DNA of 64,000 nucleotides from Magnetococcales bacterium (GTDB lineage: Bacteria; Pseudomonadota; Magnetococcia; Magnetococcales; JADGCH01): positions 40,189-104,188 of the forward strand of contig JADGCH010000003.1 in the NCBI GenBank assembly GCA_015229115.1, given 5' to 3'. A model generated the notes under the pieces. That model did no database searches and was not told where the DNA came from. It saw only the letters and a program-made list of their open reading frames with translations. Positions 8,190-17,417 of the stretch are shown in pieces (the first letter of the stretch is position 1; the number at the start of each line of letters is the position of its first letter). Made by a program: the position numbers and the translations under genes.

Positions 8190-9569
8190 AAAACTTTTCT
8201 GCTGCACAGCATGGTTGAGGTACCAGTCAAAGACCATGCAGATGTTGCGGATCAGTAACCGGCCAGCTGGCATAACCTGCCAGCTGTTGCCGCTGTCCAC
8301 CACCAATCCTTCGTCGACCATGGTCTGTAACGCCTGCTGTTCCGTCTGGAAATAATGGTTGAAATCAAGGTTGAACTGCTCAGAGATGGCAGCACGATCG
8401 AGCCTGAAATCACACATTAAGCGCGTAATCACCTCACGGCGAATCACATCATCCTGACTCAGTTGCAACCCACGAAAAGTAGCCGGCAAACCAGCATCAA
8501 TTCGATCATAATATTCGGGTAATGTCTTCAGATTCTGGGCATAACAACGGCCCACCTGGCTGATGGCCGTGGTCCCCAGAGCCAGCAAGTCGCATTCTCC
8601 ATGGGTGGTATAGCCCTGAAAGTTGCGGTGCAACTGACCCTGACGCTGTGCCGTGGCCAATTCATCGTCTGGTTTGGCAAAATGATCCATACCGACGTAG
8701 CAGTAACCCGATTCAGTCAGAACGCGGATGGTTGTTTCAAGAATGCGCAGTTTTTCCTCGGGTGACGGCAGATCCTCCTGGTTGATGCGCCGCTGCGGTG
8801 GAAAATATTGTGGCAAATGAGCATAGTTGAAGATCGCCAAGCGATCGGGATCGAGATGATGGATAACTTCCTGCAGGGTACGATGGAAAGTCTGTTCGGT
8901 CTGAAACGGCAAACCGTAAATCAGGTCAAGATTGATGGATTGAAAGCCCTGCTTTCTAGCTTCGTCAACCACCTTCTTGGTCAAAGCCATGGGCTGAATG
9001 CGATTGACCGCCTGCTGTACCCGTTCATCGACATCCTGCACACCAATCGAAATGCGGTTAAAACCGAGGGAGGCCAACACGGCGATGGATTCCAGCGGCA
9101 TTTCTCGTGGGTCGACCTCAATACCCCATTCCATTAAATCGGACGGTTGGAAATTAAAATGATCACGCAGGCCATGGATCAGTCTTGTTAGCTGTTGTGC
9201 ATCAAGATAGGTCGGTGTTCCCCCTCCCAGGTGCAGTTGGGTCACCGCCCTGCTGCTACTGCACAACGAGCCGATCAGCCTGATTTCACGCAACAGCGAT
9301 TCAAGATAGCGTTCGGCACGGGAGCGGTCGGTGGTGACGATGCGGTTACAGGCACAGTAATAACAAACTGTATCGCAAAACGGGATGTGCAGATAAAGCG
9401 ACAGAGGCTTATCGGGATGTTCCTGTTCTGACTGCCGAATCTGTTGCCGAAACAGATCGGCGGTGAACGATTCATGAAAATGGGGTGCGGTTGGATAGGA
9501 GGTATATCTTGGACCAGACTGGTTGTATTTGTTGATCAGCTCCCGGTTAAACAATACGGTCTGGTTCAT
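8175..9569 (-). CDS. hemN: Oxygen-independent coproporphyrinogen III oxidase (radical SAM)
   Basis: Converts coproporphyrinogen III to protoporphyrinogen IX without oxygen, in heme synthesis. The 464-residue product has the radical-SAM cluster motif CDTVCYYCAC (Cys65, Cys69, Cys72) with an adjacent extra cysteine, the glycine-rich GGGTPTYL, and an N-terminal YNQSGPRYTSYPTAP segment typical of genuine HemN rather than HemW. Its start overlaps the hemE stop by four bases, forming a hemE-hemN operon for anaerobic or microaerobic heme synthesis. Confidence 0.95.
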   Translation of the reverse strand: MNQTVLFNRELINKYNQSGPRYTSYPTAPHFHESFTADLFRQQIRQSEQEHPDKPLSLYLHIPFCDTVCYYCACNRIVTTDRSRAERYLESLLREIRLIGSLCSSSRAVTQLHLGGGTPTYLDAQQLTRLIHGLRDHFNFQPSDLMEWGIEVDPREMPLESIAVLASLGFNRISIGVQDVDERVQQAVNRIQPMALTKKVVDEARKQGFQSINLDLIYGLPFQTEQTFHRTLQEVIHHLDPDRLAIFNYAHLPQYFPPQRRINQEDLPSPEEKLRILETTIRVLTESGYCYVGMDHFAKPDDELATAQRQGQLHRNFQGYTTHGECDLLALGTTAISQVGRCYAQNLKTLPEYYDRIDAGLPATFRGLQLSQDDVIRREVITRLMCDFRLDRAAISEQFNLDFNHYFQTEQQALQTMVDEGLVVDSGNSWQVMPAGRLLIRNICMVFDWYLNHAVQQKSFSRTI

Positions 9570-10636
9570 GAGGCCCTGCTTTCTTCCCGAACGACCTTAA
9601 CCAATGTGGCCACCTGTTCAGGCTCAACGTCAGGCGTAATGCCATGACCAAGGTTGAAGATATGGCCAGGATGGGGGCCAAAACGATGAAGAATTTTTTT
9701 TGTCTCAGCACGAATAACCGCCTGTGGAGCATACAGAACAGCTGGATCCATATTACCCTGCAAGGCCACCCGACCTTTGACCTGACGTCTCGCCTTGCCC
9801 AGGTCGACTCCCCAGTCAAGACCGATCACATCACAGTCGCTCTCCATTAATGGCTTCAGACGATGACCACACCCTTTAGAAAAAACGATAACGGGTATGG
9901 CCAAGCCGTTGCGATCAACACGATGCAACCCTGCAATGATTGTGCTAATAAAATTCAGTGAATAAGTCTGAAAAAGCTCAAAAGGCAAAACGCTACCCCA
10001 AGTATCGAAGATCTGTATCGCTTGAACACCATGACGAATCTGGGCATTCAGATAATCGGTCACAACCGTGGTCAGCTGTTCCAGCAGCAGCAACAAATCC
10101 GATGGGTTGTTGTACATCATTTTTCGGATGGTACCGAAATCCTTGCTGGAACCACCCTCCACCATGTAGGTAGCCAGCGTCCATGGGCTGCCGGAAAAAC
10201 CAATTAGCGGAATCTGATCCTGAAGCAGTGAGCGAATACGCTCAATAGCCTCCATGACATAATCAAGATCGTTGTCCGGGTTAACGGTTGCTTTAAGATG
10301 TTCAATATCTTTTCGACAACGAATGGGGGGATCGAGCATAGGCCCTTCGCCATCGCTGAAGGAAAGCTTTATACCCATTGCTTCTGGCACCACCAGAATA
10401 TCGGAAAAGAGGATGGCCGCATCGAAACCAAACCTCCTGATAGGTTGTAAGGTTACCTCAGCAGCCAATGATGGCGTTTTACACAGGGTGAGAAAATTAC
10501 CGGCTTGGCTGCGTACTTGGCGATATTCGGGTAAATAGCGCCCAGCCTGACGCATGATCCAGATTGGAGTCTGGTCAACAGGTCTGGAAAAACAGGCCTG
10601 TACAAAGCGGTGTTGGGGAAAAAGCCTGTTTTTCAC
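9566..10636 (-). CDS. hemE: Uroporphyrinogen decarboxylase
   Basis: Decarboxylates uroporphyrinogen III to coproporphyrinogen III. The 356-residue product starts with the family signature RPVDQTPIWIMRQAGRYLPEYR, followed by GFSGSPWTLATYMVEGG and a C-terminal NLGHGITPD. It is transcribed into hemN, with overlapping stop and start. The 460-bp AT-rich leader upstream is the likely site of regulation. Confidence 0.96.
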   Translation of the reverse strand: MKNRLFPQHRFVQACFSRPVDQTPIWIMRQAGRYLPEYRQVRSQAGNFLTLCKTPSLAAEVTLQPIRRFGFDAAILFSDILVVPEAMGIKLSFSDGEGPMLDPPIRCRKDIEHLKATVNPDNDLDYVMEAIERIRSLLQDQIPLIGFSGSPWTLATYMVEGGSSKDFGTIRKMMYNNPSDLLLLLEQLTTVVTDYLNAQIRHGVQAIQIFDTWGSVLPFELFQTYSLNFISTIIAGLHRVDRNGLAIPVIVFSKGCGHRLKPLMESDCDVIGLDWGVDLGKARRQVKGRVALQGNMDPAVLYAPQAVIRAETKKILHRFGPHPGHIFNLGHGITPDVEPEQVATLVKVVREESRAS

Positions 10637-10678
10637 ACAATTCCTTTCTTCAGTTTTTTAGGAATGTATTGGTAATGA

Positions 10679-10720
10679 AATAAGAATAATGCCTTGTGAA
10701 TTTGTGAATGAAGCTAATAG
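10679..10720 (+). repeat. Diverged direct repeat, copy 1
   Basis: AATAAGAATAATGCCTTGTG followed by AATTTGTGAATGAAGC matches the copy at 10966 with several substitutions. Function unknown. Confidence 0.45.
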
Positions 10721-10965
10721 CGTATTGAAAATTAAAATATTTTTATCGTCCGACCAGCTTGACAGCAACATGGATAGCCTGTTGATCAATGATGAAATAC
10801 CGCACTTGATCAGCTTGTCGATCAGACGAATAGAACCAATCTCTGTTGATCGATGTGGAATTCATGGCCGTATTACACAACCCCCTGTGAATGAGCAATA
10901 CCCGCTGGAAATGGGTTTCAGACAGCTCCTTCTACTTCATCATGAAAATTTGTATAAACCCTAAA

Positions 10966-11006
10966 ATAAGAATAAAGTCCTGTGAGTTTGTGAGTAAACT
11001 GGATAA
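10966..11006 (+). repeat. Diverged direct repeat, copy 2
   Basis: AATAAGAATAAAGTCCTGTG followed by AGTTTGTGAGTAAACT matches copy 1. A shorter third relative (CCTGTGGGTTTGTGG) is at about 11051. Confidence 0.45.
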
Positions 11007-11096
11007 CCTCATGAACAGGATCAATTTATATCAGAAACAAGACAAGCTATCCTGTGGGTTTGTGGTTCTGTTGCAACGATTTTTCAAGCTATGCCA

Positions 11097-12281
11097 TCAA
11101 CCAATGTCCGTTTCTGTGGAATTTGTCTGGACTATTCCACCATGGGCTGTGGGTGAAACGGCCGGTTCTTCCGGGTTACGATGATAAGCGACCGGAAAGG
11201 CAATGGACGATAGTTCGTCTTGGTGAATGGGCACAATCGCTTCCTGTAACAGCTTCACCCATTTTTCCCGAATGTTATAGCTCGTCTTCAGCGTCCCATC
11301 CGGTGATGGAAGAGCTGCCTTGGTATGTCCGTAACGCAGCCGCAGGATTACTACCGCACCATGGTTGTGTTGATGAACCAGAAAATGACGACGGATATCC
11401 AGGGCGGTACTTTTACCCCAACTCTTCAGGGCGGCTAATTCATCGGGGTTGAGCTGCAATAGTACATATTGCTCAATGGCTATATTTTGATCCTGACCGT
11501 TTGAAGAAAGCAGCGTCAAGCGCCGGTCCTGTTGTGAAGCCAGGAACACCGTGCCAGTCAGTTTATCCCGCGCCAACAACTGGGCTACCAAGGCAGCTGC
11601 AGAACGTCTACCGGCGGCGTTATGGTAAAAATTGAAATACTCAAAAAATTTGTGTTCAAAAAAATCAATGAACTCATCGCCATGCTCGTATAAGCTGCGC
11701 TGAAAATAATTCAGGTAAACACCCAGACTGCGTAAGGCGCTGTCGGTTAATCGTTCAATCTTGACATGAAAATGACTTAACTGAAAATCTTTCTGGTTGT
11801 TATGTTCGTCAATAGGCTGTTGAATTAATAATGAAAAATCAAGAGGCAGCAATAATTTCAGCAGATTGCCAAAATTTTCATGGTGCATGTAACGGCTATT
11901 GGTTTCATAATGTTCCAGCCCGGGCAGGTCGGGCGCTATGGTAGAAAGATTTTTTTTGGTGACGCGATTGTTTTCACGGCAGCGGCAATGCTTGCGCAGT
12001 TTCGGCGGTAAGTGACCATCAACCATGACGACCAGAGCGCTGTTGTGCAGCGCATGTTCCTTGGTTTCACCGATGGATCCCGGCCTTAACGACGCAGCAG
12101 AAACGAATGGATAGGGAACCCGTTCAGCCCTGAATTTATGATAAGAATCAATCAGCGTGTAATGAATCAATAGACGAGTTAATTTTTGTTTTTCGACCGC
12201 ATAGACCGAACTTTTTATCTTTGCCTGCTCCTCTGGTAACAAGGTAAAATCTTTGGTGGACATGGTCGAAACGCTCTTCAT
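11097..12281 (-). CDS. Hypothetical protein of 394 residues, not recognised
   Basis: I do not recognise this protein. It is soluble, with no signal peptide or membrane segment. An N-terminal alpha/beta-like part contains a HCRCRENN cysteine/histidine patch. A middle region rich in histidine and aromatic residues follows (HKFFEYFNFYHNAAGRRSAAA), then a C-terminal part with LRLRYGHTKAALPSPDG. A long antiparallel frame without shadow character and a start next to the divergent NIF3 gene support it as real. It is the only gene between NIF3-aroE and the hemE leader. No function is proposed. Confidence 0.7.
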   Translation of the reverse strand: MKSVSTMSTKDFTLLPEEQAKIKSSVYAVEKQKLTRLLIHYTLIDSYHKFRAERVPYPFVSAASLRPGSIGETKEHALHNSALVVMVDGHLPPKLRKHCRCRENNRVTKKNLSTIAPDLPGLEHYETNSRYMHHENFGNLLKLLLPLDFSLLIQQPIDEHNNQKDFQLSHFHVKIERLTDSALRSLGVYLNYFQRSLYEHGDEFIDFFEHKFFEYFNFYHNAAGRRSAAALVAQLLARDKLTGTVFLASQQDRRLTLLSSNGQDQNIAIEQYVLLQLNPDELAALKSWGKSTALDIRRHFLVHQHNHGAVVILRLRYGHTKAALPSPDGTLKTSYNIREKWVKLLQEAIVPIHQDELSSIAFPVAYHRNPEEPAVSPTAHGGIVQTNSTETDIG

Positions 12282-12338
12282 ATTCTGGTCAAACTAAAGT
12301 AGCCCCAGCATACTACAAACAGACAAGGATTTCCAGCC

Positions 12339-13097
12339 ATGGCATCTCTGACGGAGATTGAAACGGTACTGAATCGTGAACTTGACCGGGATTCCTTTAC
12401 CGACTATGCGCCTAACGGTGTTCAGGTGCGTGGTCGGGAGCAGGTACAACGGATTGTCACAGGCGTTTCGGCCTGTGTGGCCCTTTTTGAGGCAGCCGTT
12501 GATCAAAAGGCCGACCTGATTCTGGTTCATCATGGCCTGTTCTGGGACAAGGAGTCACGTGTTGTGGCCGGTAGCATGAAACGTCGGTTACAGATCCTGC
12601 TGCAGCAGGACATCACATTGATGGCCTATCATTTGCCGCTGGATGCTCATCCTCAATATGGCAACAATATCCAGATCATCAAAAAACTGGCCCTGACACC
12701 GGTCGCCCCGTTCGGTTTCTACCGTGGACGTCCACTCTCCTTTATGGCAACAACCGCAGGGCAGCAGGAGTTTTCTGGTTTCGTCGAACGGCTTCAACAG
12801 CTTTTTGGTACCAGCATCACCCTGTTCCCTTTTGGCCCCTCCACCATTCAGCGCATTGCAGTCTGTAGTGGCGGTGCGCCAGAACTGGCCTCAGAGGCGG
12901 TTGCCCAACGGGCTGACCTGTTTCTGACCGGAGAAGTTTCCGAACCGCTGTTTCACTATGCCCAAGAGGAGGGATTGAATGTCATCGGTGCCGGACATCA
13001 TCAAACAGAACGATGGGGTGTCCAGGCCGTTGGGGCTTTTATAGCTGAACGGTTTGGTGTGACGCACCAGTTTATTGACATCAAGAATCCGGTTTGA
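12339..13097 (+). CDS. NIF3 family dinuclear metal-binding protein (YbgI-like)
   Basis: A 252-residue member of the NIF3/YbgI family, proteins that bind two metal ions and are linked to GTP cyclohydrolase I type 2-like activity in some reports. Visible marks are the early DYAPNGVQVRG, the metal ligands in LILVHHGLFWD, the AYHLPLDAHP motif, and the C-terminal GAGHHQTERWGVQAV with ligand histidine and glutamate. The length equals that of the short, uninserted family form. The stop overlaps the ATG of aroE by one base (TGATG). The precise reaction is uncertain. Confidence 0.85.
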   Translation: MASLTEIETVLNRELDRDSFTDYAPNGVQVRGREQVQRIVTGVSACVALFEAAVDQKADLILVHHGLFWDKESRVVAGSMKRRLQILLQQDITLMAYHLPLDAHPQYGNNIQIIKKLALTPVAPFGFYRGRPLSFMATTAGQQEFSGFVERLQQLFGTSITLFPFGPSTIQRIAVCSGGAPELASEAVAQRADLFLTGEVSEPLFHYAQEEGLNVIGAGHHQTERWGVQAVGAFIAERFGVTHQFIDIKNPV

Positions 13098-13963
13098 TGC
13101 GGATGAACATCAACGGTTCAACACGACTGCTGGCTGTCCTGGGCGATCCTGTTGCCCATTCTTTATCACCGGCTATGCACAATTTTGCCCTGTCACAGCT
13201 GGGGTTGAACTACTGCTATCTGCCGTTTCCTGTTCAGGCAGCGCAGCTGCGGCAGGCTGTTGATGGTTTAGTGGCCCAGAAAGCGCGCGGATTCAACGCT
13301 ACCATTCCACATAAAGAAGCCCTTTTCCATCTGGTTGATCGGCTTGATGAAGGGGCACGCGCCATCGGTGCCGTCAATACGGTTGTCATAGACGACGAGG
13401 GCACCACGACCGGTTATAACAGCGATAGCTACGGGTTTGTCACAGCGCTGGAACAGCGTTTTCCTGGTACTGTAGCAGGTTGTTCTGCCGTCATCATCGG
13501 GGCTGGTGGTGCTACCAAGGCCGTAGTGATGGCCTTGTTGATGGGAGGGGCAGCGCAGATCACCATCGCCAACCGGACCTTGAGCCGATCAGAAGCCCTG
13601 CTGCAGCAACTGTCGCAGACAACAGCCGGCAGGGCGGCTACGCTCTGTCAGGTGGTAGCCCTTGCACCGGAACAGCTGCCCCTGGAACGATGCACCTTAT
13701 TGATCAACAGCTCCAGCGTCGGCATGCGTGGCGAACCCATCACAGCAGTCGATGTTAACCGGCTACCTGACCAGGCTGTGGTCTATGATCTCATCTATCG
13801 TCCGGCTGTTACGCCCCTGCTGGCCCAGGCCTCAGCTCGTGGCCTGCGTACTTTCAATGGCCTCGGCATGCTGATTCATCAGGGCGCGCGCGCTTTTCAG
13901 CTGTGGACCGGCGCCGAGATGCCTGTTGCCGCCGTAACCGATTATCTGATCCGCCATCAGTAG
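13097..13963 (+). CDS. aroE: Shikimate dehydrogenase (NADP)
   Basis: Reduces 3-dehydroshikimate to shikimate. The product of about 288 residues has the substrate-binding GDPVAHSLSPAMHN, the catalytic-lysine motif NATIPHKEA, AIGAVNTV, the dinucleotide fold GAGGATKAV followed by NRT (NADP preference), and the C-terminal GLGMLIHQGA. The ATG at 13097, joined to the NIF3 stop, is chosen over the TTG at 13094. It is coupled to NIF3 and works in the same pathway as the aroK product encoded at 5.5 kb. Confidence 0.94.
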   Translation: MRMNINGSTRLLAVLGDPVAHSLSPAMHNFALSQLGLNYCYLPFPVQAAQLRQAVDGLVAQKARGFNATIPHKEALFHLVDRLDEGARAIGAVNTVVIDDEGTTTGYNSDSYGFVTALEQRFPGTVAGCSAVIIGAGGATKAVVMALLMGGAAQITIANRTLSRSEALLQQLSQTTAGRAATLCQVVALAPEQLPLERCTLLINSSSVGMRGEPITAVDVNRLPDQAVVYDLIYRPAVTPLLAQASARGLRTFNGLGMLIHQGARAFQLWTGAEMPVAAVTDYLIRHQ

Positions 13964-14281
13964 TTATATCACCTGCTCGCCGACCACATCGCCACGCAGG
14001 GCATCACGGTGGGCCACGGGGAGCACCCCCTCCTCCCCATCTTCCGGGCTGTAGTAATAGCGTACGGAGCCAACGCGGCCGTAGTGATCGAACAGGCTGT
14101 TCCAGCCCTTGATGTACATGGAGCATTGATCGTTGAAGCAGACCAGCATTTCGGAGACACAGAAGCCAAGGCCATCCTCAAAATCGTGCTGAGCCGCTTC
14201 CCAGCGTAACAGCTGCTGCTGGCAATGGGGGCAGCAGTAGCGCCCTGTTTCATCACGCAAAACTTTTTTCGTACGGCCCAT
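13964..14281 (-). CDS. Small putative zinc-binding protein of 105 residues
   Basis: The track frame starts at 14407, but the ATG at 14281 has GGAG and GGAAG sequences upstream and gives a 105-residue protein starting MGRTKKVLRDETG. A CPHC pair near residue 17 and later cysteines (GFCVSEMLVCFNDQC) suggest a zinc ribbon. Acidic and aromatic residues follow (RYYYSPEDGEEG). It begins 16 bases after the alaS stop, so it is probably last in the flagellar-recX-alaS run. The stop lies beside the aroE stop in convergent orientation. Function unknown. Confidence 0.72.
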   Translation of the reverse strand: MGRTKKVLRDETGRYCCPHCQQQLLRWEAAQHDFEDGLGFCVSEMLVCFNDQCSMYIKGWNSLFDHYGRVGSVRYYYSPEDGEEGVLPVAHRDALRGDVVGEQVI

Positions 14282-14297
14282 GATCTTCCAACTCCCT

Positions 14298-16952
14298 TTA
14301 GCCTTTATTTTGAATAACGTCGCGGATCCATTCTGGCACAGCAGCAAGGGCAGAGGGCAGATGCTGTGGATCGTTACCACCGCCCTGCGCCATATCGGCC
14401 CGTCCACCCCCCTTGCCGCCTACCCTTTCAGCAATAAAACGGATCAGATGGCCGGCATGGAGCCGTTCCGACCAATCGGCCGTTACGCCAGCGATCAAGA
14501 CCACCTTATCGCCATCGACCGTCGCCAGGACGATTACGGCTGATGTCAGGCGATCCTTGAGACGGTCAAGCAGCTCACGCAATCCCTTGATATCGACCTC
14601 ATCCACCGTTGCCACCAGCATCGGCACATCGGACACGATCATCAGCTGCTGTACCAGCCGATCCACTTGGCTGGCCAGCGAAAGCGTTTTAGCCTTTTCG
14701 ACCGTCGATTCCAGTTCCTTCTGACGTGCCAGCATCCGGTCGATGCCATCGATAATCTGGGTCGGCGCCAGCTTCAGCCGCTGTGCAGCCTGTTGTAACA
14801 GCTGGGTATCCCTTTGGAACGAGCGGCGCGCTGCCGGTCCGCAAACGGCCTCAATGCGTCGCACGCCGGCTGCTACGGAACTTTCGTTGATGATGCGGAA
14901 CAGGCCGATATCTCCCGTTCTTTTGACATGGGTACCCCCACATAGTTCCAGACTGGGGCCCAGTCGAACCACACGCACTTCGCTGCCATATTTCTCACCA
15001 AACAGGGCCATGGCCCCGATCGCCATGGCCTGTTCCGGTGCCATGAGCAGGGTTTCCTGAGCCTCGTTGGCAAAGATCAGAGCGTTGACACGGTCTTCGA
15101 TGTGCAGGATATCGGCTTCAGTCAGGGCGGTAAAATGGGAAAAATCAAGGCGCAGACGCTCAGAAGTGACCAGCGAACCAGCCTGTTTGACATGATCACC
15201 CAGCTGCTGCCGTAGGGCATATTGCAGCAAATGGGTGGCCGAATGGTGCAGACGAACGGCAGTACGATGTCCGGCATCCACCTCCAGTGCCAGGGAGTGA
15301 TGTAGCGTTAATTCTCCCTGCTGCAGCTCGCCACGATGGACGATCAGCTCCTGGATCGGTCGCTGACACTCCTGCACCGCAAACAGGCCTCCATCCCAGC
15401 GCAGGAGGCCACGGTCACCGATCTGCCCGCCAGACTCACCATAGAAGGGGGTCTGATTGACCACGACCGAACCGGATTGACCAGCGGAAAGACGGTCGAC
15501 CTGACGGCCTTGCTGATCAATCAGGGCCACCACCTGTCCGTGGCTCTGTTCCGTAACATAGCCGAGGAATTCGGTCACCGGGCAGCCTTGGTCGATGAGA
15601 TGGTGGTAAAGATCGGCTACCTTCTGATCACCCGATCCGGCCCATGCCGCCCGTGCTCGCGCGCGTTGCTCGGCCATACAGCGCTCGAATCCGGTGCGAT
15701 CCACAGCAATGCCCCGGTCACGAGCGATATCTTCGGTCAGGTCAACTGGAAAACCAAAGGTATCGTATAGGGAAAAGAGCGTCGTGCCATCCAGGCTATC
15801 TCCAGCCGACAGCGGCGCCATCCGTTCGTCCAGCAGTTTCAGTCCAGCGTCCAGGGTGTCAGCAAAACGCTTTTCCTCTGATTCGATGACCATGGCGATG
15901 GTACTACGATGGACGGTCAATTCAGGATAGGCCGTTCCCATCACCGACTCCAGCACGGGCAGCAGACGATGGAAAAAAGGTTCCTTAAGACCAAGCAGAC
16001 GACCATGGCGCATGGCACGGCGCATGATGCGCCGCAACACATAGCCTCGTCCTTCGTTGGCAGGTAAAACGCCATCGGCAATCAGAAAACTGGTAGCACG
16101 CAAATGATCGGCAATGACTTGTAAGGAGACCCGTTGCTGTCCATGCTGTTGGGCCTCTATCGGATCAAAAGAGGCCATGGTGGCGGTGGCACTGATGATG
16201 GGCTGAAACAGGTCGGTAGCAAAATTACTGGTTTTACCTTGGGTAATGGCGGCAATTCGTTCCAGGCCGGCACCGGTATCGATGCAGGGGTTGGGTAGCG
16301 GAGTCAGCCGACCTGTGGCATCGCGGTCATACTGCATGAAAACCAGATTCCAGATTTCGACAAAACGGTCCCCATCAGCCTGATCACTACCAGGTGGTCC
16401 TCCTGCTACCGATGGGCCAAAATCGTAGAAAATCTCAGAGCAGGGACCACAGGGACCCGTTTCTCCCATCGACCAGAAGTTGTCGTGACTGGCGATACGG
16501 ATGACCTTATCATCGGCCAGACCAATTTTATGACGCCATAGCTGCCAAGCCCGCTCGTCGTCAGCGTAGACCGTCACCAGCAGGCGGTCCAGGGGCAGTT
16601 CCAGCACGCCGGTTACAAATTGCCACGCCAAGGTAATAGCCTCTTCCTTGAAGTAGTCGCCAAAGGAAAAATTGCCCAGCATTTCAAAAAAAGTGTGATG
16701 CCGCGCGGTACGGCCGACATTTTCAAGGTCGTTGTGCTTGCCGCCGGCACGAACACATTTCTGCACCGTGACCATGCGCTTTTCCGGTCGCTGCTCTTCA
16801 CCCAGGAACAGATTTTTGAACTGCACCATCCCAGCGTTGGTAAACAGCAGGGTGGGGTCATTACGAGGGATCAGTGACGACGACCCGGCATGGTGATGCC
16901 CATGGCTCTGGAAAAACTGGATAAACTGCTGACGAATCTCACTGGCATTCAT
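14298..16952 (-). CDS. alaS: Alanyl-tRNA synthetase
   Basis: Charges tRNA-Ala and edits mischarged Ser and Gly. The 884-residue full-length enzyme has the class II catalytic domain (SSSLIPRNDPTLLFTNAGM, then the GPCGPCSEIFYD segment), the editing domain with zinc ligands HHSATHLL and CGGTHV, and a C-terminal DHH-like domain (GGKGGGRADMAQGGG). The ATG is four bases after the recX stop. The alaS-recX pairing is common in proteobacteria; recA, often next to them, is not here. Confidence 0.97.
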   Translation of the reverse strand: MNASEIRQQFIQFFQSHGHHHAGSSSLIPRNDPTLLFTNAGMVQFKNLFLGEEQRPEKRMVTVQKCVRAGGKHNDLENVGRTARHHTFFEMLGNFSFGDYFKEEAITLAWQFVTGVLELPLDRLLVTVYADDERAWQLWRHKIGLADDKVIRIASHDNFWSMGETGPCGPCSEIFYDFGPSVAGGPPGSDQADGDRFVEIWNLVFMQYDRDATGRLTPLPNPCIDTGAGLERIAAITQGKTSNFATDLFQPIISATATMASFDPIEAQQHGQQRVSLQVIADHLRATSFLIADGVLPANEGRGYVLRRIMRRAMRHGRLLGLKEPFFHRLLPVLESVMGTAYPELTVHRSTIAMVIESEEKRFADTLDAGLKLLDERMAPLSAGDSLDGTTLFSLYDTFGFPVDLTEDIARDRGIAVDRTGFERCMAEQRARARAAWAGSGDQKVADLYHHLIDQGCPVTEFLGYVTEQSHGQVVALIDQQGRQVDRLSAGQSGSVVVNQTPFYGESGGQIGDRGLLRWDGGLFAVQECQRPIQELIVHRGELQQGELTLHHSLALEVDAGHRTAVRLHHSATHLLQYALRQQLGDHVKQAGSLVTSERLRLDFSHFTALTEADILHIEDRVNALIFANEAQETLLMAPEQAMAIGAMALFGEKYGSEVRVVRLGPSLELCGGTHVKRTGDIGLFRIINESSVAAGVRRIEAVCGPAARRSFQRDTQLLQQAAQRLKLAPTQIIDGIDRMLARQKELESTVEKAKTLSLASQVDRLVQQLMIVSDVPMLVATVDEVDIKGLRELLDRLKDRLTSAVIVLATVDGDKVVLIAGVTADWSERLHAGHLIRFIAERVGGKGGGRADMAQGGGNDPQHLPSALAAVPEWIRDVIQNKG

Positions 16953-16955
16953 GGT

Positions 16956-17417
16956 TTAACGATCCTCAAACTCTTCTGTATCTGCACGATCTGCCAGAAC
17001 GTGGCAAACCGTTTCGTGGTCAAACCCGCGTCGACGCAGGAAGGCGTACTGTTTTTTGACATCGTCACGATAGGACGATCCTCTCAACCGGCGCTGCCAG
17101 AGCGCACGCGCCACCATCACGACCGGGAACTGCAGCAGCAGCTCCTGCATGACCTCCGTGATCAAGAGGTCGGCTATACCACACTGGCGCAGTTCAGCCC
17201 GAATCGGGTCAGGTCCATAGCCCTGATCAAAACGATGACGGATACGCTGGTCGACAAAGCGCCGATCATCCAGATAACCCACGGCGCGGCAACGATCGAT
17301 CGCACTATCGACTTCATCGCGACTGAGTAGATCCGATCGCAACAGCCGCTGACGCAGCTCCTGCTCGCCATAAGAGCGCCGTGCCAACAGGCGGACGGCC
17401 TGTTGATAAGCGCTCAT
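16956..17417 (-). CDS. recX: RecX, regulator of RecA
   Basis: A 153-residue basic helical protein that modulates RecA filaments. It is built of three-helix repeats with the family patterns LLARRSYGEQELRQRL, GYLDDRRFVDQRI and YAFLRRRGFDHETV. It overlaps the end of flhB by four bases and precedes alaS by three, so it is likely expressed with the flagellar export genes. That setting is unusual for recX, whereas its position next to alaS is normal. Confidence 0.87.
   Translation of the reverse strand: MSAYQQAVRLLARRSYGEQELRQRLLRSDLLSRDEVDSAIDRCRAVGYLDDRRFVDQRIRHRFDQGYGPDPIRAELRQCGIADLLITEVMQELLLQFPVVMVARALWQRRLRGSSYRDDVKKQYAFLRRRGFDHETVCHVLADRADTEEFEDR

Larger units (their letters stand above)
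10637..11096. other. AT-rich non-coding leader upstream of hemE with diverged direct repeats
   Basis: No convincing gene is present: the small frames at 10689-10964 and 10891-11184 have no recognisable protein character and overlap each other. Related sequences recur at about 10679 (AATAAGAATAATGCCTTGTG) and 10966 (AATAAGAATAAAGTCCTGTG), each followed by an ATTTGTGA or GTTTGTGA stretch. A weaker third copy, CCTGTGGGTTTGTGG, is at about 11051. The block is richer in A and T than its surroundings. It may hold the hemE promoter or be the remains of an old insertion. Confidence 0.5.

Noticed and set aside
10689-11184. Two overlapping forward ORFs in the hemE leader
   Set aside because: They are in conflict with each other, contain the non-coding repeats and show no family resemblance; the stretch is better described as non-coding.
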